A stretch of DNA of 64,000 bases from Rutpela maculata (GCA_936432065.2 OW386290.2:51912843-51976842); one strand, 5' to 3'; positions 46,011-55,999 are shown, counted from the first letter of the stretch. The notes: a model not told the origin generated them from the sequence alone. Made by a program: numbers and translations.

Positions 46011-46429
46011 GTACTTCGAAAATAATAAGTGTAACGGTTTCACGAATTGTCAATTCAGCTTCTCTGACATTGAAAGTCACACGTAAAACTTATCTGTTCA
46101 TTGGCAATTTATTTCCGACAATTTGATTGGTATACTGTTAATTAGAAAGATTTTCGCAACATCGTGAAGATAGTATCCGATGGATCCAATAAAATTCGAC
46201 CAAGAACAATTATTGCGAATGATTGAAGTCAAACGAAGGTCCACCGCATCTCCCTACCGAAGAGGACCTTTTTTTGTCCAAACTGTGAGGCTAAACTAAG
46301 ATGTCTTAGCTCCAAAACGCCTACTACTTCCTATGATTTTTGGCCACACAAATGAACAGGAAAACATAAAACGGTTAATGGTTTATGGACAATCAGATGG
46401 TAAACGAAGTCCTCCTAAAGGTTGGCAAT

Positions 46430-46945
46430 GTCCACGGTTGAGTGAGACAACACGGTTATAGTAGCTGTTATCTCTCCTGAGTTCGAGATACAGCTGTGGC
46501 AGATATCACAGGATGGCTGATGTTAAAAAAACACTAATAGGAAAGAGATTTGTTGAGACATTCAATGCAATGGACACAGAATGTTTGTTAAGGCGTTATG
46601 ATCGAGAACATAAATGTTCTAGTGACTGTTTACCCCAATTAAAACTCCATTATTTCAAATACTTTTAAATGTACGAGAAAATTGCAAAGAAATGAAGTTT
46701 TAGAAAATGAAATTTTCTTTCGATCATATAGGAGAATGACCAAACGTTCATGAGACACTATATCTAAAAATAGATGGAAATTGCATTTGGTGATGAATTT
46801 CAATAGCCTTGGGACACAGGTTAGCGATGTCCGATCCAGTTATTTCGTACGTTCCATTTAAAGAAAAAAATTCGAACCACTTTAGGGGGTAAGATCTAAA
46901 AACTGAAAGAAAAAACATCAAGTATAGCTAGGTACCACCCTATTG
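46430..46945. repeat. Unclassified dispersed repeat, copy 2
   Basis: Diverged copy of 35290-36000 in the same orientation. Here the open frame of copy 1 is broken, and the GACTTTTAATGGCCTTG block occurs once. Confidence 0.5.
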
Positions 46946-47030
46946 TATAAGGACGATATTAAATAAAAAAATCACTGTACCTCAAGCGTGTGTCCCAATA
47001 CCCTTCATTGGATGCGCCACTGGGCGTAAA

Positions 47031-47876
47031 TGAAAACATTAGAGATGAAAGTGGTAAGTGGTCGAGTCGAAGTAAGTATGAACAGGTGGTTCAAACCATT
47101 ATTCAGAGTTGTTTTTTCCCTAACGGTATCTGCTGGTTTATTTGTTTTCGGTTGTTTCTTTACGCGCGGCATACCCTGAATGACTGAATAACCTACATAT
47201 CAGGGAGCGGCTCCGTTTATGAATAAATCTCTTAACGCAATGAAATTGTTTTATTGTTATTTAACACACGTACAAGAAAACAAATGGTAATGGTAATAGC
47301 TGGTAGAGAATTAATTAACCATCGATTACTTTCAGTGCTTTTTGTTGTTATTTCACCGCATGCAAATGAATACGTTGCGAAAGGAGACGAATTATTTGTA
47401 GATGTCGTATTACAGCAATTCTTGAGTCTTGTGATCTTGAAATTATAGCTCTTCAATATTAAAAAACTAGGGCATAATATAATATGTTTATTGATATAAT
47501 TTAAACAATATATACGCAATATAATTAATCTGATGTCAACCAATTGAAAACAAAACAAAACAGACGGATTGTCGGGTAGTCCAAATTATTTTTTTTTTAA
47601 ACTCTCAGACACCAATTTACTTTTCGAGGGGGGCACTTTTTGCTATATAACTCACATTTGCGCTGCAATCACAATCCCTAAAATTTTAAATTGAATGATA
47701 GAAAGGTCTTCCTCCCCTCAATACTACGCAACAAAAATGTTCAAATTCTATTGATTCGTTTTCAAGATATTCAAAATTCAAATTGCAAAAGCGCTCGACT
47801 TTTATTCAGAAAATACTGACAAACATTAGAGCAAATTTTATCAGTCAATTACATGTCTGTGTACCACCAGCAGGGT
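47031..47876. other. No gene seen
   Basis: Right flank of the composite. Small frames only. Confidence 0.35.
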
Positions 47877-47960
47877 TGAGCTGATTTAAATCATTTGATT
47901 AAAATCACGATTGAAATCATGATTTTAAATCATTGTATTTAAAAGTGATTTTGTTTTCTT
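47877..47960. mobile_element. End fragment of a GATTTAAATC-type hAT element
   Basis: It starts CAGGGTTGAGCTGATTTAAA and contains several ATTTAAATC/TTTAAATCA motifs like the MITE at 27384-28552. No second end is present. Confidence 0.5.
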
Positions 47961-48389
47961 TTCAAGACTGAGTTCAGTTGGAAAGTCGGAGTGAATGGAT
48001 GTAAGTCTGAAACTCTCCCATTTAAAACGCGAAAATACCGGGTAAAACTGCGTTAAATTTGATAAAGCTCAGGTGAATTGAAGCTCAAAAAATTCCGCTT
48101 AAATCGATGTGTTATAACAAAAGAACAAATTTGAAATAGAATTAATATTTGAAAATAATTAACACAGAGTTATTTAGTGGCAATCAGTGTGGTGCATAAA
48201 GAAACGAACTTAAAGAAACGAGTAGACCCGACCCAGGCAATAAATAACAAATATAAGAGGTTAGTACCTTTTCATTTCTAAGTAAAACCATTGAAAAGCC
48301 GACACGTGTCGACAAATTTATGACAGCAATGAATTTTTGAAGTGTGGCCATAAGACACCTGTGTAAACCTTCAAGTAAATTATTCTAAT

Positions 48390-48670
48390 CATTATAAAAA
48401 TATTAAAATATTAATTCAAATTTAAATTATACCCGAAATAATCAATAACGTATTGTTCATAAAGCATGGTCATATAAATTTTTGATAATTATTAAAAATA
48501 CTCAAATGAATTTAATATAAATTAAACCCGTAATAATCACATGGATTACTCAAATTATGGTTATAACACTTTCTTAAAAATGTTCAAGTGAGGTTTTTCA
48601 TAAATATTAAAAGCATTCAAACGAATTTAAGTTAAATCTGAGATAATCAATGAGGTATTGTTGATATACT
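48390..48670. repeat. Degenerate tandem repeat, about 95-115 bp units
   Basis: Three loose units share TTAAAA.TA.TCAAA..AATTTAA and a closing TAATAATCA/GATAATCA. They precede the LINE that was hit by the Ty3 element. Confidence 0.4.
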
Positions 48671-48689
48671 ACGTCAAAACTGAATTCTC

Positions 48690-48840
48690 ACAGCACACCA
48701 AGAGGTATGCGTGGCGCGTTTCAGAAAAATGGTATTGTCTAAGAAACCACACACATATGTTGATGATCTCCTAATCGCCGCAGGACATATCTGGACTGAA
48801 ACCAAACTTCAAGAAAAGCCTAATAATGGAGCGAGACCCG
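48690..48840 (+). pseudogene. LINE reverse transcriptase (LINE C), 5' piece
   Basis: The plus strand encodes SKKPHTYVDDLLIAAGHIW, the catalytic YVDD box. The frame runs to the 5' LTR at 48841 and resumes after the 3' LTR. It is the target of the Ty3 insertion. Confidence 0.6.
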
Positions 48841-49111
48841 TATAGCGACTATAGCGACTCACTCACAGGAAATCGAGAAGTTCCAAAAGCGAGAAGTTTC
48901 CTCGGAGTCGCTAAGAAACAAAAAGGAAAACTCGATCCATAATGGAGAAGTTTCCATGGAGTCGCTAGGAAAAATAAAAACATTCGATAATAAAAATATA
49001 ATATCAATATACTAAAAAATACAAAAATCACATAAAATATGAACATGTATTAAAAACAAATATACGTATATTAACTTCCATTTTAATTTTATTTATAGCG
49101 ATAACGCTATA
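48841..49111 (+). repeat. 5' LTR
   Basis: It runs from TATAGCGACTATAGCGACTC to ATAGCGATAACGCTATA. The tips TATAGCG and CGCTATA are inverted, not the usual TG...CA. It has two 9-bp TATAGCGAC units against three in the 3' LTR. Confidence 0.85.
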
Positions 49112-49115
49112 AATT

Positions 49116-49134
49116 TGGTGACCCCGACGTGATA
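49116..49134 (+). promoter_or_regulatory. Primer-binding site
   Basis: TGGTGACCCCGACGTGAT starts a few bases after the 5' LTR and begins TGG, as expected for pairing to a tRNA CCA end. I do not assign the tRNA. Confidence 0.7.
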
Positions 49135-49140
49135 ATTTTA

Positions 49141-49260
49141 TGTCCAACGTGATAAATATATGCCAGAAGTGAAAATTTTATGTCCAACGTCATAAATATA
49201 TGCCAGAAGTGAAAATTTTATGTCCAACGTGATAAATATATACAAGAAGAGATTTAATAT
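49141..49260 (+). repeat. 40-bp tandem repeat in the leader
   Basis: TGTCCAACGT starts at 49141, 49181 and 49221. Each unit reads TGTCCAACGTGATAAATATA followed by TGCCAGAAGTGAAAATTTTA, with minor changes and a worn third copy. Confidence 0.85.
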
Positions 49261-49418
49261 ATCAACTACCGTTATAAATTGACCATTTTATGAAGAGAAG
49301 AATTTTCCCGATGAATTTTGAATAGAGGTTCCAAAGTTGAATAGATGTTCCTATAATTTATGGTAATTTCCTAATTCAATCAACTGAAGTTGTACATTAC
49401 AAGTACTGTCATCTGTCG

Positions 49419-50422
49419 GTGAGTGAGTTAAAGTACATTCCTTTTTTATCTAAGAGTAGTCAATCAATCAATCAATCACAATCGATTAGTTATGCCAAGA
49501 CAACCTTCAGACCCATTATGTCACGTCTGTCAAATTACCCCCATTCTGGAAATCAAAACCAGAAATTTGGTTTACCCAGATCGAATCACAGTTTTCTGTT
49601 GCAAAAATTGTCAATGACAAGAAAAAGTATGATCAGGTTATAGCTAATTTGCTTTTAGATGTGATAGATAATATATACGATATAATATCTAATCCCCCGG
49701 AAACGGATCTCTATATAAATTTAAAGAAAGTTTTAATTTCACGTTTATCATCGAGTGAGGAAAAACGTCTGAATGATCTGTTATCAGGTTCCCAAATACG
49801 CGATCTGAAACCTTCAGATTTCTATAGATCCATGCTGAATATGGTTGGAGAATTCAGCATGGTTAGTCAAGATTTATTGATAAAGCTATGGAAAAGACGT
49901 TTACCTCAAACAGTATATATTGCCATTACAGCTTCAGGGAAAACAGACACAAAAGAGATTCTAGATATTGCGGATCAGATCTGGGAGTCCTGTCAAAATT
50001 CAATGGTTGCATCGTACTCCAAAAATCCTCTTGACTCTGAGTCAACCCAGTTATCAGATTTAACTACCACTATCAAAAATTTTTCAATCACTTTCCATGA
50101 TTCAATTAATCAAGTATTACAAAAACAAGAAATTTTTAATTCTCGATTAAACTCTTTAGAATCCAGACTTTCCAATCAATCCTTCGAGCCTCAACCTTCT
50201 ACTTCATGCTGCAACAATTGCAAAAGTAGAAGCAATTCACAAACTCGTACCACTAATCGCAATCGTTCACCCAGCCGTAATAATGTTTCCAATAAATTTG
50301 ATCGTACAGACAATACTATTTGTTACTACCATCAACTTTATGGTGCCAATGCCTATCGTTGTGGAGGTGAATGGTGCAAATTCAGTAAGAATTGTAAAAA
50401 ATCTGATAATTCTCAAAGATGA
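49419..50422 (+). pseudogene. gag: Ty3 gag, one early frameshift
   Basis: Gag packages the element RNA in a cytoplasmic particle. The first frame starts at 49419 and reads SYAKTTFRPIMSRLSN. Near 49527-49532 the homologous frame switches: PPFWKSKPEIWFTQIESQFS continues in another frame, consistent with loss of one base. From there it is open to a TGA at 50420-50422. Features: capsid helices with KKYDQVIANLL, SSSEEKRLNDLLSG, a basic serine-rich stretch, and a zinc knuckle CYYHQLYGANAYRCGGEWC. The start codon choice is uncertain. A sequencing error could mimic the shift. Confidence 0.75.
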
Positions 50423-50440
50423 CTGAAGTTTGATAATTTT

Positions 50441-53400
50441 ATGACGTCTGATTTTGACATTTCTAACAGCAAACGTCGTCGACTTTTTATTTACGATAGA
50501 TCTAACAACCTGAACTTCCTAATTGACACTGGTGCCGATTTATCTGTGGTGCCACGCAATGCTTTCACAGATTTAAAAAAGAATTTCGATACGATATTAA
50601 CCGCGGCTAACGGTTCAACCATTTTTACATACGGTAAGAAATTGTTAAAAGTCAATCTAAACTTACGTAGATTATTTCCTTTCGTTTTCAATATAGCAGA
50701 CATTGACATACCGATAGTCGGAGCAGATTTCTTGTCTCATTTTGGTTTAGTTGTCGATCTTAAAGGAGCTCGAATATTTGATAACAAGACTAATTTGTCA
50801 GTTAATTGTTTTATTAAAAATAGTCCTTTAGACAATTATAGATTAGATACACTTAAATTATTTCCTTTGACAGATAAATATAACAAATTACTTTTACAAT
50901 TTCCTAATTTAATTAGTTCCCCAGATTACAATTTACCTATTAAACATTCTATTGTACATCATATAGTTACTGAAGGTCATTTACCTTTTTCACGACCTCG
51001 TAGATTAGACAATCTTAAATTTAAAATAGCTCAAACAGAATTTAATAACATGGTAGAATTAGGTATCTGCAAACCATCATCTTCTCAAGTTTCCTCTCCA
51101 CTCCATCTAGTGGCGAAAAAAGAGAAGAATGACTGGAGACCTTGTGGAGATTATCGACAACTAAATACGATTACCATTCCAGACAGATATCCATTACCTC
51201 ATATCCACGACTTTAGCTCTCAGTTGCACGGCTGCACTATTTTCTCCAAGGTTGATTTAGTGCGAGCGTACCATCAGATACCTGTCGCTGAAAATGACGT
51301 TTATAAGACAGCTATAACAACTCCATTCGGACTGTTTGAATTTTCCCGCATGCCTTTTGGTCTACGCAATGCCGGTCAAACTTTCCAACGTTTTATGAAT
51401 GAAGTACTTGTCAATTTACCTTTCGTTTTCGTCTATTTGGATGATATATTAATCGCAAGTCAATCAGATGTACAACATTTGGAACATTTGGAAAAGGTTT
51501 TCAAGAGATTAGACACATACGGAATTAACATTAAACCATCTAAATGTATCTTAGGAGTTGACAATTTAACCTTTTTAGGTCATCACATCTCTTCATCAGG
51601 TATTTTACCATCAACTGAGAGAGTCGAAGTCATTAATAATTTCCCTTTACCGACAACTCTCAAACAACTACAACGTTTCATAGGTATGGTGAATTTTTAT
51701 CATCGTTTCATACCTCATTTTGCTGAAATATTACTTCCCCTATATTCTCTTTGTAACAGTTTATCTCATGATAAAATTACAAAGATAAATAGTTGGCCTG
51801 ATCAATGTTTAGACGGATTTTCGAAAGCCAAAGACGCAATAAGTAATGCAGTAGTTTTAGCTCATCCTTGCAATAATGACGATACTATCTTATCTCTCTC
51901 AGTCGATTGTTCTAACCTTGCCATGGGTGCAGTTTTAGAGCAAAAAGATAATAAGGGATTTCTTGCTCCTTTAGCATTCTTTTCCCGTAAATTAACCACA
52001 GCACAAACCAATTATTCGGTTTTTGACAAAGAACTTTTAGCATTATATACTGCAATTAAACATTTTAAGTTTATACTTGAAGGTCGAAAGTTTAATTGTT
52101 TTACAGATCACAAACCTTTAATCAACGCTTTATTCACAAAAGCAGAAAGATCTCCTCGTCAAATACGTCATTTAGAATACATAGCTCAATTTTCTTGTAA
52201 AATACAACATGTTAAAGGAAAACATAATGTAATAGCTGACAGCTTGTCACGTATTTACGACACTTCTTCCTTAAAACAAGATATTTTACCACTTCAACTT
52301 AAAAATTCTCCCTTCCTTAATGTTAACTTTGACCTAAAGTTGCTTAGTGAAGCTCAGGAGAAAGATTCAAATCTCAACTATTTATTGTCAGATAAATCAT
52401 CACTAACTAAAACCAATTTCATTTTAAAAAAGATACAAATTCCAGATTCAAATGATTTTATTTGGTGTGATGTTTCTCGTGCAAAAGTCAGACCTTTTGT
52501 CCCACTTGTTTACAGACGAACGATATTCGATATTTTTCACAACTTATCTCATCCTGGTATTAAAGCCACTAGACTGTTGATTTCAAATAACTATTTTTGG
52601 CCGAAAATGAACACAGATTGCAATTTATGGTCAAAATCGTGCATTAACTGTCAAGCTGTCAAAGTCAGTCGACATACGCGAAGTGCTCTCGGGAACTTCA
52701 CCATCCCGAAAATCAGATTCGACCACATCCACATAGATTTGGTAGGATCATTACCTCCATCCAAAGGTAACTCTTACATTCTTACGGTGATTGAACGATT
52801 CACTAGGTGGCCGGAAGCGTACCCTCTTCGCGACATCACAGCAGAAACAGTTGCGCGTACTTTATTTCAAAACTTTGTTTGTCGATTCGGTGTTCCCTTG
52901 TCAGTAACGACTGATCAAGGAGTACAATTCGAGTCAAGATTATTTAATGAATTTGCAAAGTTTTTAGGTTTTCATAGAATACGTACAACTGCATGTCACC
53001 CCCAGAGCAGCTCTTTAGTTGAAAGATTTCATCGCTCACTTAAAACTTCCTTGTTAGCTAGAGCCAATACATCACATTGGACAGATGAATTACCCATCAT
53101 TTTATTAGCATTTAGGACAACTCCCAAGGAAGATCTGCAATGTTCACCTGCTGAACTCATTTATGGTCAAACCCTTCGTTTACCTGGCGAATTTTTCGTT
53201 GAATCGTATAATTCCCCAGATATTTCTTATTTCATTGACAAATTACGCATTTATTTTAATAATTTAAAATTTGTTCCTCCAACTTCGCATGGCAATTACA
53301 AAACTTTTGTTAGTTCAGATCTTGCCTCTTGCGATTTTATTTTCGTTCGCATTGAACGTTTAAAACGTTCATTTACTCCTTTATATGAAGGACCGTTTAA

Positions 53401-53566
53401 AGTTTTATCTCGTTCAGATAAGTTATTTACCTTTAAGAAAGGAGACAAAGTCATAACTGTCAATATTGATAGGGTTAAACCGGCTTTTGTATTAGTTGAC
53501 AGATGTGACACTTTGCCTACCCCGATTAAAAAAGTACGTTTTGCAATCGACATGTTGATTGATTGA
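50441..53566 (+). CDS. pol: Ty3 pol polyprotein (protease, RT, RNase H, integrase)
   Basis: This is an open frame of 1041 codons. Protease: LIDTGADLSVVP, active-site D29-T-G. Reverse transcriptase: RMPFGLRNAGQTFQRFM and VYLDDILIAS, with YLDD at residues 332-335. RNase H: LSVDCSNLAMGAVLE (about 488) and FTDHKPL. Integrase: zinc-binding H-H-C-C (HNLSHPG ... CINC, about 700-740), then catalytic D in HIDLVG (about 766), TTDQG (about 825) and E in LVERFHR (about 861), and a C-terminal EGPFKVL as in the GPY/F module. All catalytic residues are visible. It shares gag's frame, six sense codons after the gag TGA, so readthrough could make Gag-Pol. The ATG at 50441 may not be a true start. Confidence 0.93.
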   Translation: MTSDFDISNSKRRRLFIYDRSNNLNFLIDTGADLSVVPRNAFTDLKKNFDTILTAANGSTIFTYGKKLLKVNLNLRRLFPFVFNIADIDIPIVGADFLSHFGLVVDLKGARIFDNKTNLSVNCFIKNSPLDNYRLDTLKLFPLTDKYNKLLLQFPNLISSPDYNLPIKHSIVHHIVTEGHLPFSRPRRLDNLKFKIAQTEFNNMVELGICKPSSSQVSSPLHLVAKKEKNDWRPCGDYRQLNTITIPDRYPLPHIHDFSSQLHGCTIFSKVDLVRAYHQIPVAENDVYKTAITTPFGLFEFSRMPFGLRNAGQTFQRFMNEVLVNLPFVFVYLDDILIASQSDVQHLEHLEKVFKRLDTYGINIKPSKCILGVDNLTFLGHHISSSGILPSTERVEVINNFPLPTTLKQLQRFIGMVNFYHRFIPHFAEILLPLYSLCNSLSHDKITKINSWPDQCLDGFSKAKDAISNAVVLAHPCNNDDTILSLSVDCSNLAMGAVLEQKDNKGFLAPLAFFSRKLTTAQTNYSVFDKELLALYTAIKHFKFILEGRKFNCFTDHKPLINALFTKAERSPRQIRHLEYIAQFSCKIQHVKGKHNVIADSLSRIYDTSSLKQDILPLQLKNSPFLNVNFDLKLLSEAQEKDSNLNYLLSDKSSLTKTNFILKKIQIPDSNDFIWCDVSRAKVRPFVPLVYRRTIFDIFHNLSHPGIKATRLLISNNYFWPKMNTDCNLWSKSCINCQAVKVSRHTRSALGNFTIPKIRFDHIHIDLVGSLPPSKGNSYILTVIERFTRWPEAYPLRDITAETVARTLFQNFVCRFGVPLSVTTDQGVQFESRLFNEFAKFLGFHRIRTTACHPQSSSLVERFHRSLKTSLLARANTSHWTDELPIILLAFRTTPKEDLQCSPAELIYGQTLRLPGEFFVESYNSPDISYFIDKLRIYFNNLKFVPPTSHGNYKTFVSSDLASCDFIFVRIERLKRSFTPLYEGPFKVLSRSDKLFTFKKGDKVITVNIDRVKPAFVLVDRCDTLPTPIKKVRFAIDMLID

Positions 53567-53582
53567 CTATTTTCTTTTTTAA

Positions 53583-53594
53583 CGAGGGGGTGTA
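53583..53594 (+). promoter_or_regulatory. Polypurine tract
   Basis: CGAGGGGGTG immediately precedes the 3' LTR and fits the primer site for plus-strand DNA synthesis. Confidence 0.65.
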
Positions 53595-53874
53595 TATAGC
53601 GACTATAGCGACTATAGCGACTCACTCACTGGAAATCGAGAAGTTCCAAAAGCAAGAAGTTTCCACGGAGTCGCTAAGAAACAAAATGGAAAACTCGATC
53701 CATAATGGAGAAGTTTCCATGGAGTCGCTAGGAAAAATAAAAACATTCGATAATAAAAATATAATATCAATATACTAAAAAATACAAAAATCACATAAAA
53801 TATGAACATGTATTAAAAACAGATATACGTATATTAACTTCCATTTTAATTTTATTTATAGCGATAACGCTATA
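53595..53874 (+). repeat. 3' LTR
   Basis: Same as the 5' LTR apart from five substitutions and one extra TATAGCGAC unit at its start. It ends CGCTATA, followed by the ACCCG duplication. TGTA precedes the first unit, so a TG start at 53591 is possible if the 5' LTR is clipped. Confidence 0.85.
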
Positions 53875-53879
53875 ACCCG

Positions 53880-54640
53880 TCAACAAAAGAGAGTTGAAAC
53901 AGCGGAGAGGAAAACACAAAATAGATGAATTCTCCCTAAGAACAACGAACAAATTGAAGTACCTAGGAACACACATGACGAACCAACTGGAACGGAGAGA
54001 AACGATAAAGGAGAGAATCAAAACGGCATATAGAGTCACAAGGGCAATCATACCATTCACTGAGAAAAATAAACTATCATGGGACCTTAAAAAATTTATG
54101 TACACGTCAAACGGCCAACGATGACATATGGAGTCAAATATCGCGGCAACAACAAAAGCCAACAGAAGAAGTTTTTGAGAAAAGCAGAAAGGGATACCGT
54201 CCAACTACTCCCAAAAACAACAAGACGAAAACAGCGACATAAAACATTAACATTATTAGGAGGAAAGACAATTAAAAAAAAGATAGAAATGAACGCAATG
54301 AAGTACTGGGAACATACCCAAGGAAGGGACCCAACAGATCTACCGAAGAAAGCGCTGGCACCGAATATCAACAAACTAAAAATAAAGAGACCATACTACA
54401 ATGGAGAACAACAGCTAAGAGGATCAAGATCAAAAAATGAACACCACAAAGAAATCGCAACGATATATCGCCACAATTGGAAACCGAGGAATCAGAAGAC
54501 TCAGAAAAAGAAGACTCGAAGAAGCAGAAACACAAAAAGAGGAGCATAAACACTCCATATTACGACACAACGCGGCAACATATTTCACAAGAAGAGTCGG
54601 AAGTCCAAAAACACAAAAAAGAGCTTAAACGCTCCTCATG
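53880..54640 (+). pseudogene. LINE C, post-RT region, 3' piece
   Basis: The frame leaving the 5' LTR flank continues here: NKLKYLGTHMTNQLERRETI and KERIKTAYRVTRAIIPF, the 'YLG' and following helices after the RT palm. Near 54115 it shifts to a second frame with RPTMTYGVKYRG, then KSQQKKFLRKAERDTVQLL. A 142-codon open frame carries this to 54549, basic throughout. The clade is uncertain; the 'RP..TYG.E' region and basic tail recall RTE/jockey-type LINEs. It is probably dead because of the frameshift and the Ty3 insertion. Confidence 0.6.
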
Positions 54641-55018
54641 ACACAATGCAGTAATGCATCTCACAAATACTTTAAATTCTTTCCCTCATATTGTTCATGT
54701 TTGTCGCATTATCTGTAACCAAACTAATAACTTTGCAGTTATACTCATTTTTGAACCTATTTATTAAATCAATGGCCAAGTTTGCAAGATAAATAAGAGT
54801 GTGTGGATGTCCTGATGTATCAATACTTTCCAGAAGGAAATTGTTTCAATTTTCTAGTATCAAAACTGCACATATTATGAACATTTGACCAACCATCCAG
54901 AGACGTACAAACTGACTGACTTGATAAATTTTCAAAGCCATTTGATTTCTCCTCTTCAAATATTGCATTTAAAATGGTCGATGATAACTGAAACTTTGAA
55001 GGCGGGACATACCCTGGT
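54641..55018 (-). pseudogene. hAT transposase, DUF659-like segment
   Basis: The minus strand encodes GYVPPSKFQLSSTILNAIF, then SLDGWSNVHN (a catalytic-region hallmark of hAT transposases), then DTSGHPHTLIYLANLAIDLI, and LVTDNATNMNNMR, the next conserved aspartate. One frameshift occurs near 54835-54850. The gene stops at about 54640 against LINE C. It continues upstream beyond two MITEs. hAT transposases cut and paste with 8-bp duplications; this one is dead. Confidence 0.75.
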
Positions 55019-55493
55019 CACAGACTAAAACAAATCAGATATTTCACTTATGACGTATCATGGTTTAGATAATAAATCAACTCCCAGCAGGTACCAATTT
55101 GTGTCGTGATCTGCGCATTGTCCAATCAGTCTTAACCAGCGAGTATAGTCACAGGAGGGACCTTATGATGCGTAAAGTTATCTAATAAATACTCAAAAAA
55201 CCACTTAAATGTATAACAGTAACAACTCTAACCTTCAATACAATACACCACATTCCAAAATAATTAATATCACCGGTGGAGCTGTTGACTACTTCCGTCT
55301 CTGAGATTTCAGTACTAAATACTCGCTCCTGTGAGATTATACTCGCTGGTCTTAACTTCCATATCAACCGCAAGATTTCTCTGTTTATGTCTTCTGCGCA
55401 GAATCCTGGCAGGTATACGTCACATCACAAAAAATGAAACTGGTAACATAGGGAATACTATTGAGTGAAACATCTGATTTGTTTTAGTCTGTG
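55019..55493. mobile_element. MITE inside the hAT gene, 475 bp
   Basis: Terminal repeats of about 33 bp start CACAGACTAAAACAAATCAG on both strands. CCCTGGT (55012-55018) and CCTTGGT (55494-55500) form a 7-bp direct repeat with one difference. An inner palindrome pairs CTTAACCAGCGAGTATAGTC with 55326-55352. The CACAGA start recalls the P-like ends at 32211, so the P superfamily is a possibility. Confidence 0.7.
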
Positions 55494-55500
55494 CCTTGGT

Positions 55501-55559
55501 CTTAACATGCCAATCGCTTTCCGAACTTCTCCATGTTCAGTGGACTGTTGCAAAACTGG
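55501..55559 (-). pseudogene. hAT transposase, linker segment
   Basis: The minus strand encodes HGEVRKAIGMLRP-like sequence that leads directly into the PGYVPPSKF segment beyond the MITE. It is a small island between two insertions. Confidence 0.55.
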
Positions 55560-55567
55560 CTCTGGCT

Positions 55568-55999
55568 CAGGGACCGAAATGGAGATTTATTTTAGTTTGG
55601 CTTCGGTTACGGTTACCTAACGTATACCATTTTCGGTTTTCATAGCAGCGACAATTTGGTTTTCAGTTACGGTTTTGGTTTTCAAGGCAGCGACAATTCG
55701 GTTCTCGATTATGGTTTCGGTTTACAGATCCGCGTCAATTCGGTTTCTGTTAGAAAAAATTAGTAATTACGGTGCAGTTTTTGGTTACAGTTTCGGTTCG
55801 GTTTCGGTCCCTGGTTTTTACTTGCCTTTTACCTTATAATGGACGAATCGATTTAGATATGGTTTTCACCATTCAATTTGGTATTTCTACATCACGGTTT
55901 CAAGATGTGAATATTTGATTTCAACCATATTTTTTGAACTTTAAATTCGTAATTACGGTGCGGTTTTCGGTTACGGTTTCGGTTCGGTTACGGTCCCTG
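55568..55999. mobile_element. hAT MITE with CGGTTTCGGTT array, 432 bp
   Basis: The ends are CAGGGACCG and CGGTCCCTG, with 8-bp flanks CTCTGGCT (55560-55567) and CTCTGACT (56000-56007), one mismatch. The interior is dense in GGTTTCGGTT, GGTTACGGTT and similar. It interrupts the same hAT gene. The architecture matches the MITEs at 22197 and 27384, with a different motif. Confidence 0.8.

Larger units (their letters stand above)
42931..47022. mobile_element. 4.1-kb hAT-bounded composite
   Basis: It begins CAGTGGCGGGGCC and ends GGATGCGCCACTG. The outer eight bases, CAGTGGCG, are inverted copies. The perfect 8-bp repeat GGCGTAAA flanks both ends (42923-42930, 47023-47030). These are hAT features, though the matching ends are short. 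Inside lie a LINE remnant (44640-46010) and a copy of the dispersed repeat of 35.3 kb, but no transposase motif. The shortness of the terminal match leaves some chance of coincidence. Confidence 0.6.
48841..53874 (+). mobile_element. Ty3-type LTR retrotransposon, nearly complete (5.0 kb)
   Basis: The unit has two LTRs (48841-49111 and 53595-53874), a primer-binding site, gag, pol and a purine tract, with no envelope gene. ACCCG flanks it (48836-48840, 53875-53879), a 5-bp target duplication. Domain order protease-RT-RNase H-integrase is that of Ty3/Metaviridae. The Gag knuckle form (C-x2-H-x4-G-x2-A-x2-C) suggests the mag lineage; this is an inference. It lies within a LINE reverse transcriptase. 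LTRs differ by five substitutions and one 9-bp unit, so it is comparatively young. Confidence 0.92.

Noticed and set aside
49649..50422. Gag starting at 49649
   Set aside because: Conserved capsid sequence extends about 120 bases upstream in the same frame, so this position is not the natural start.
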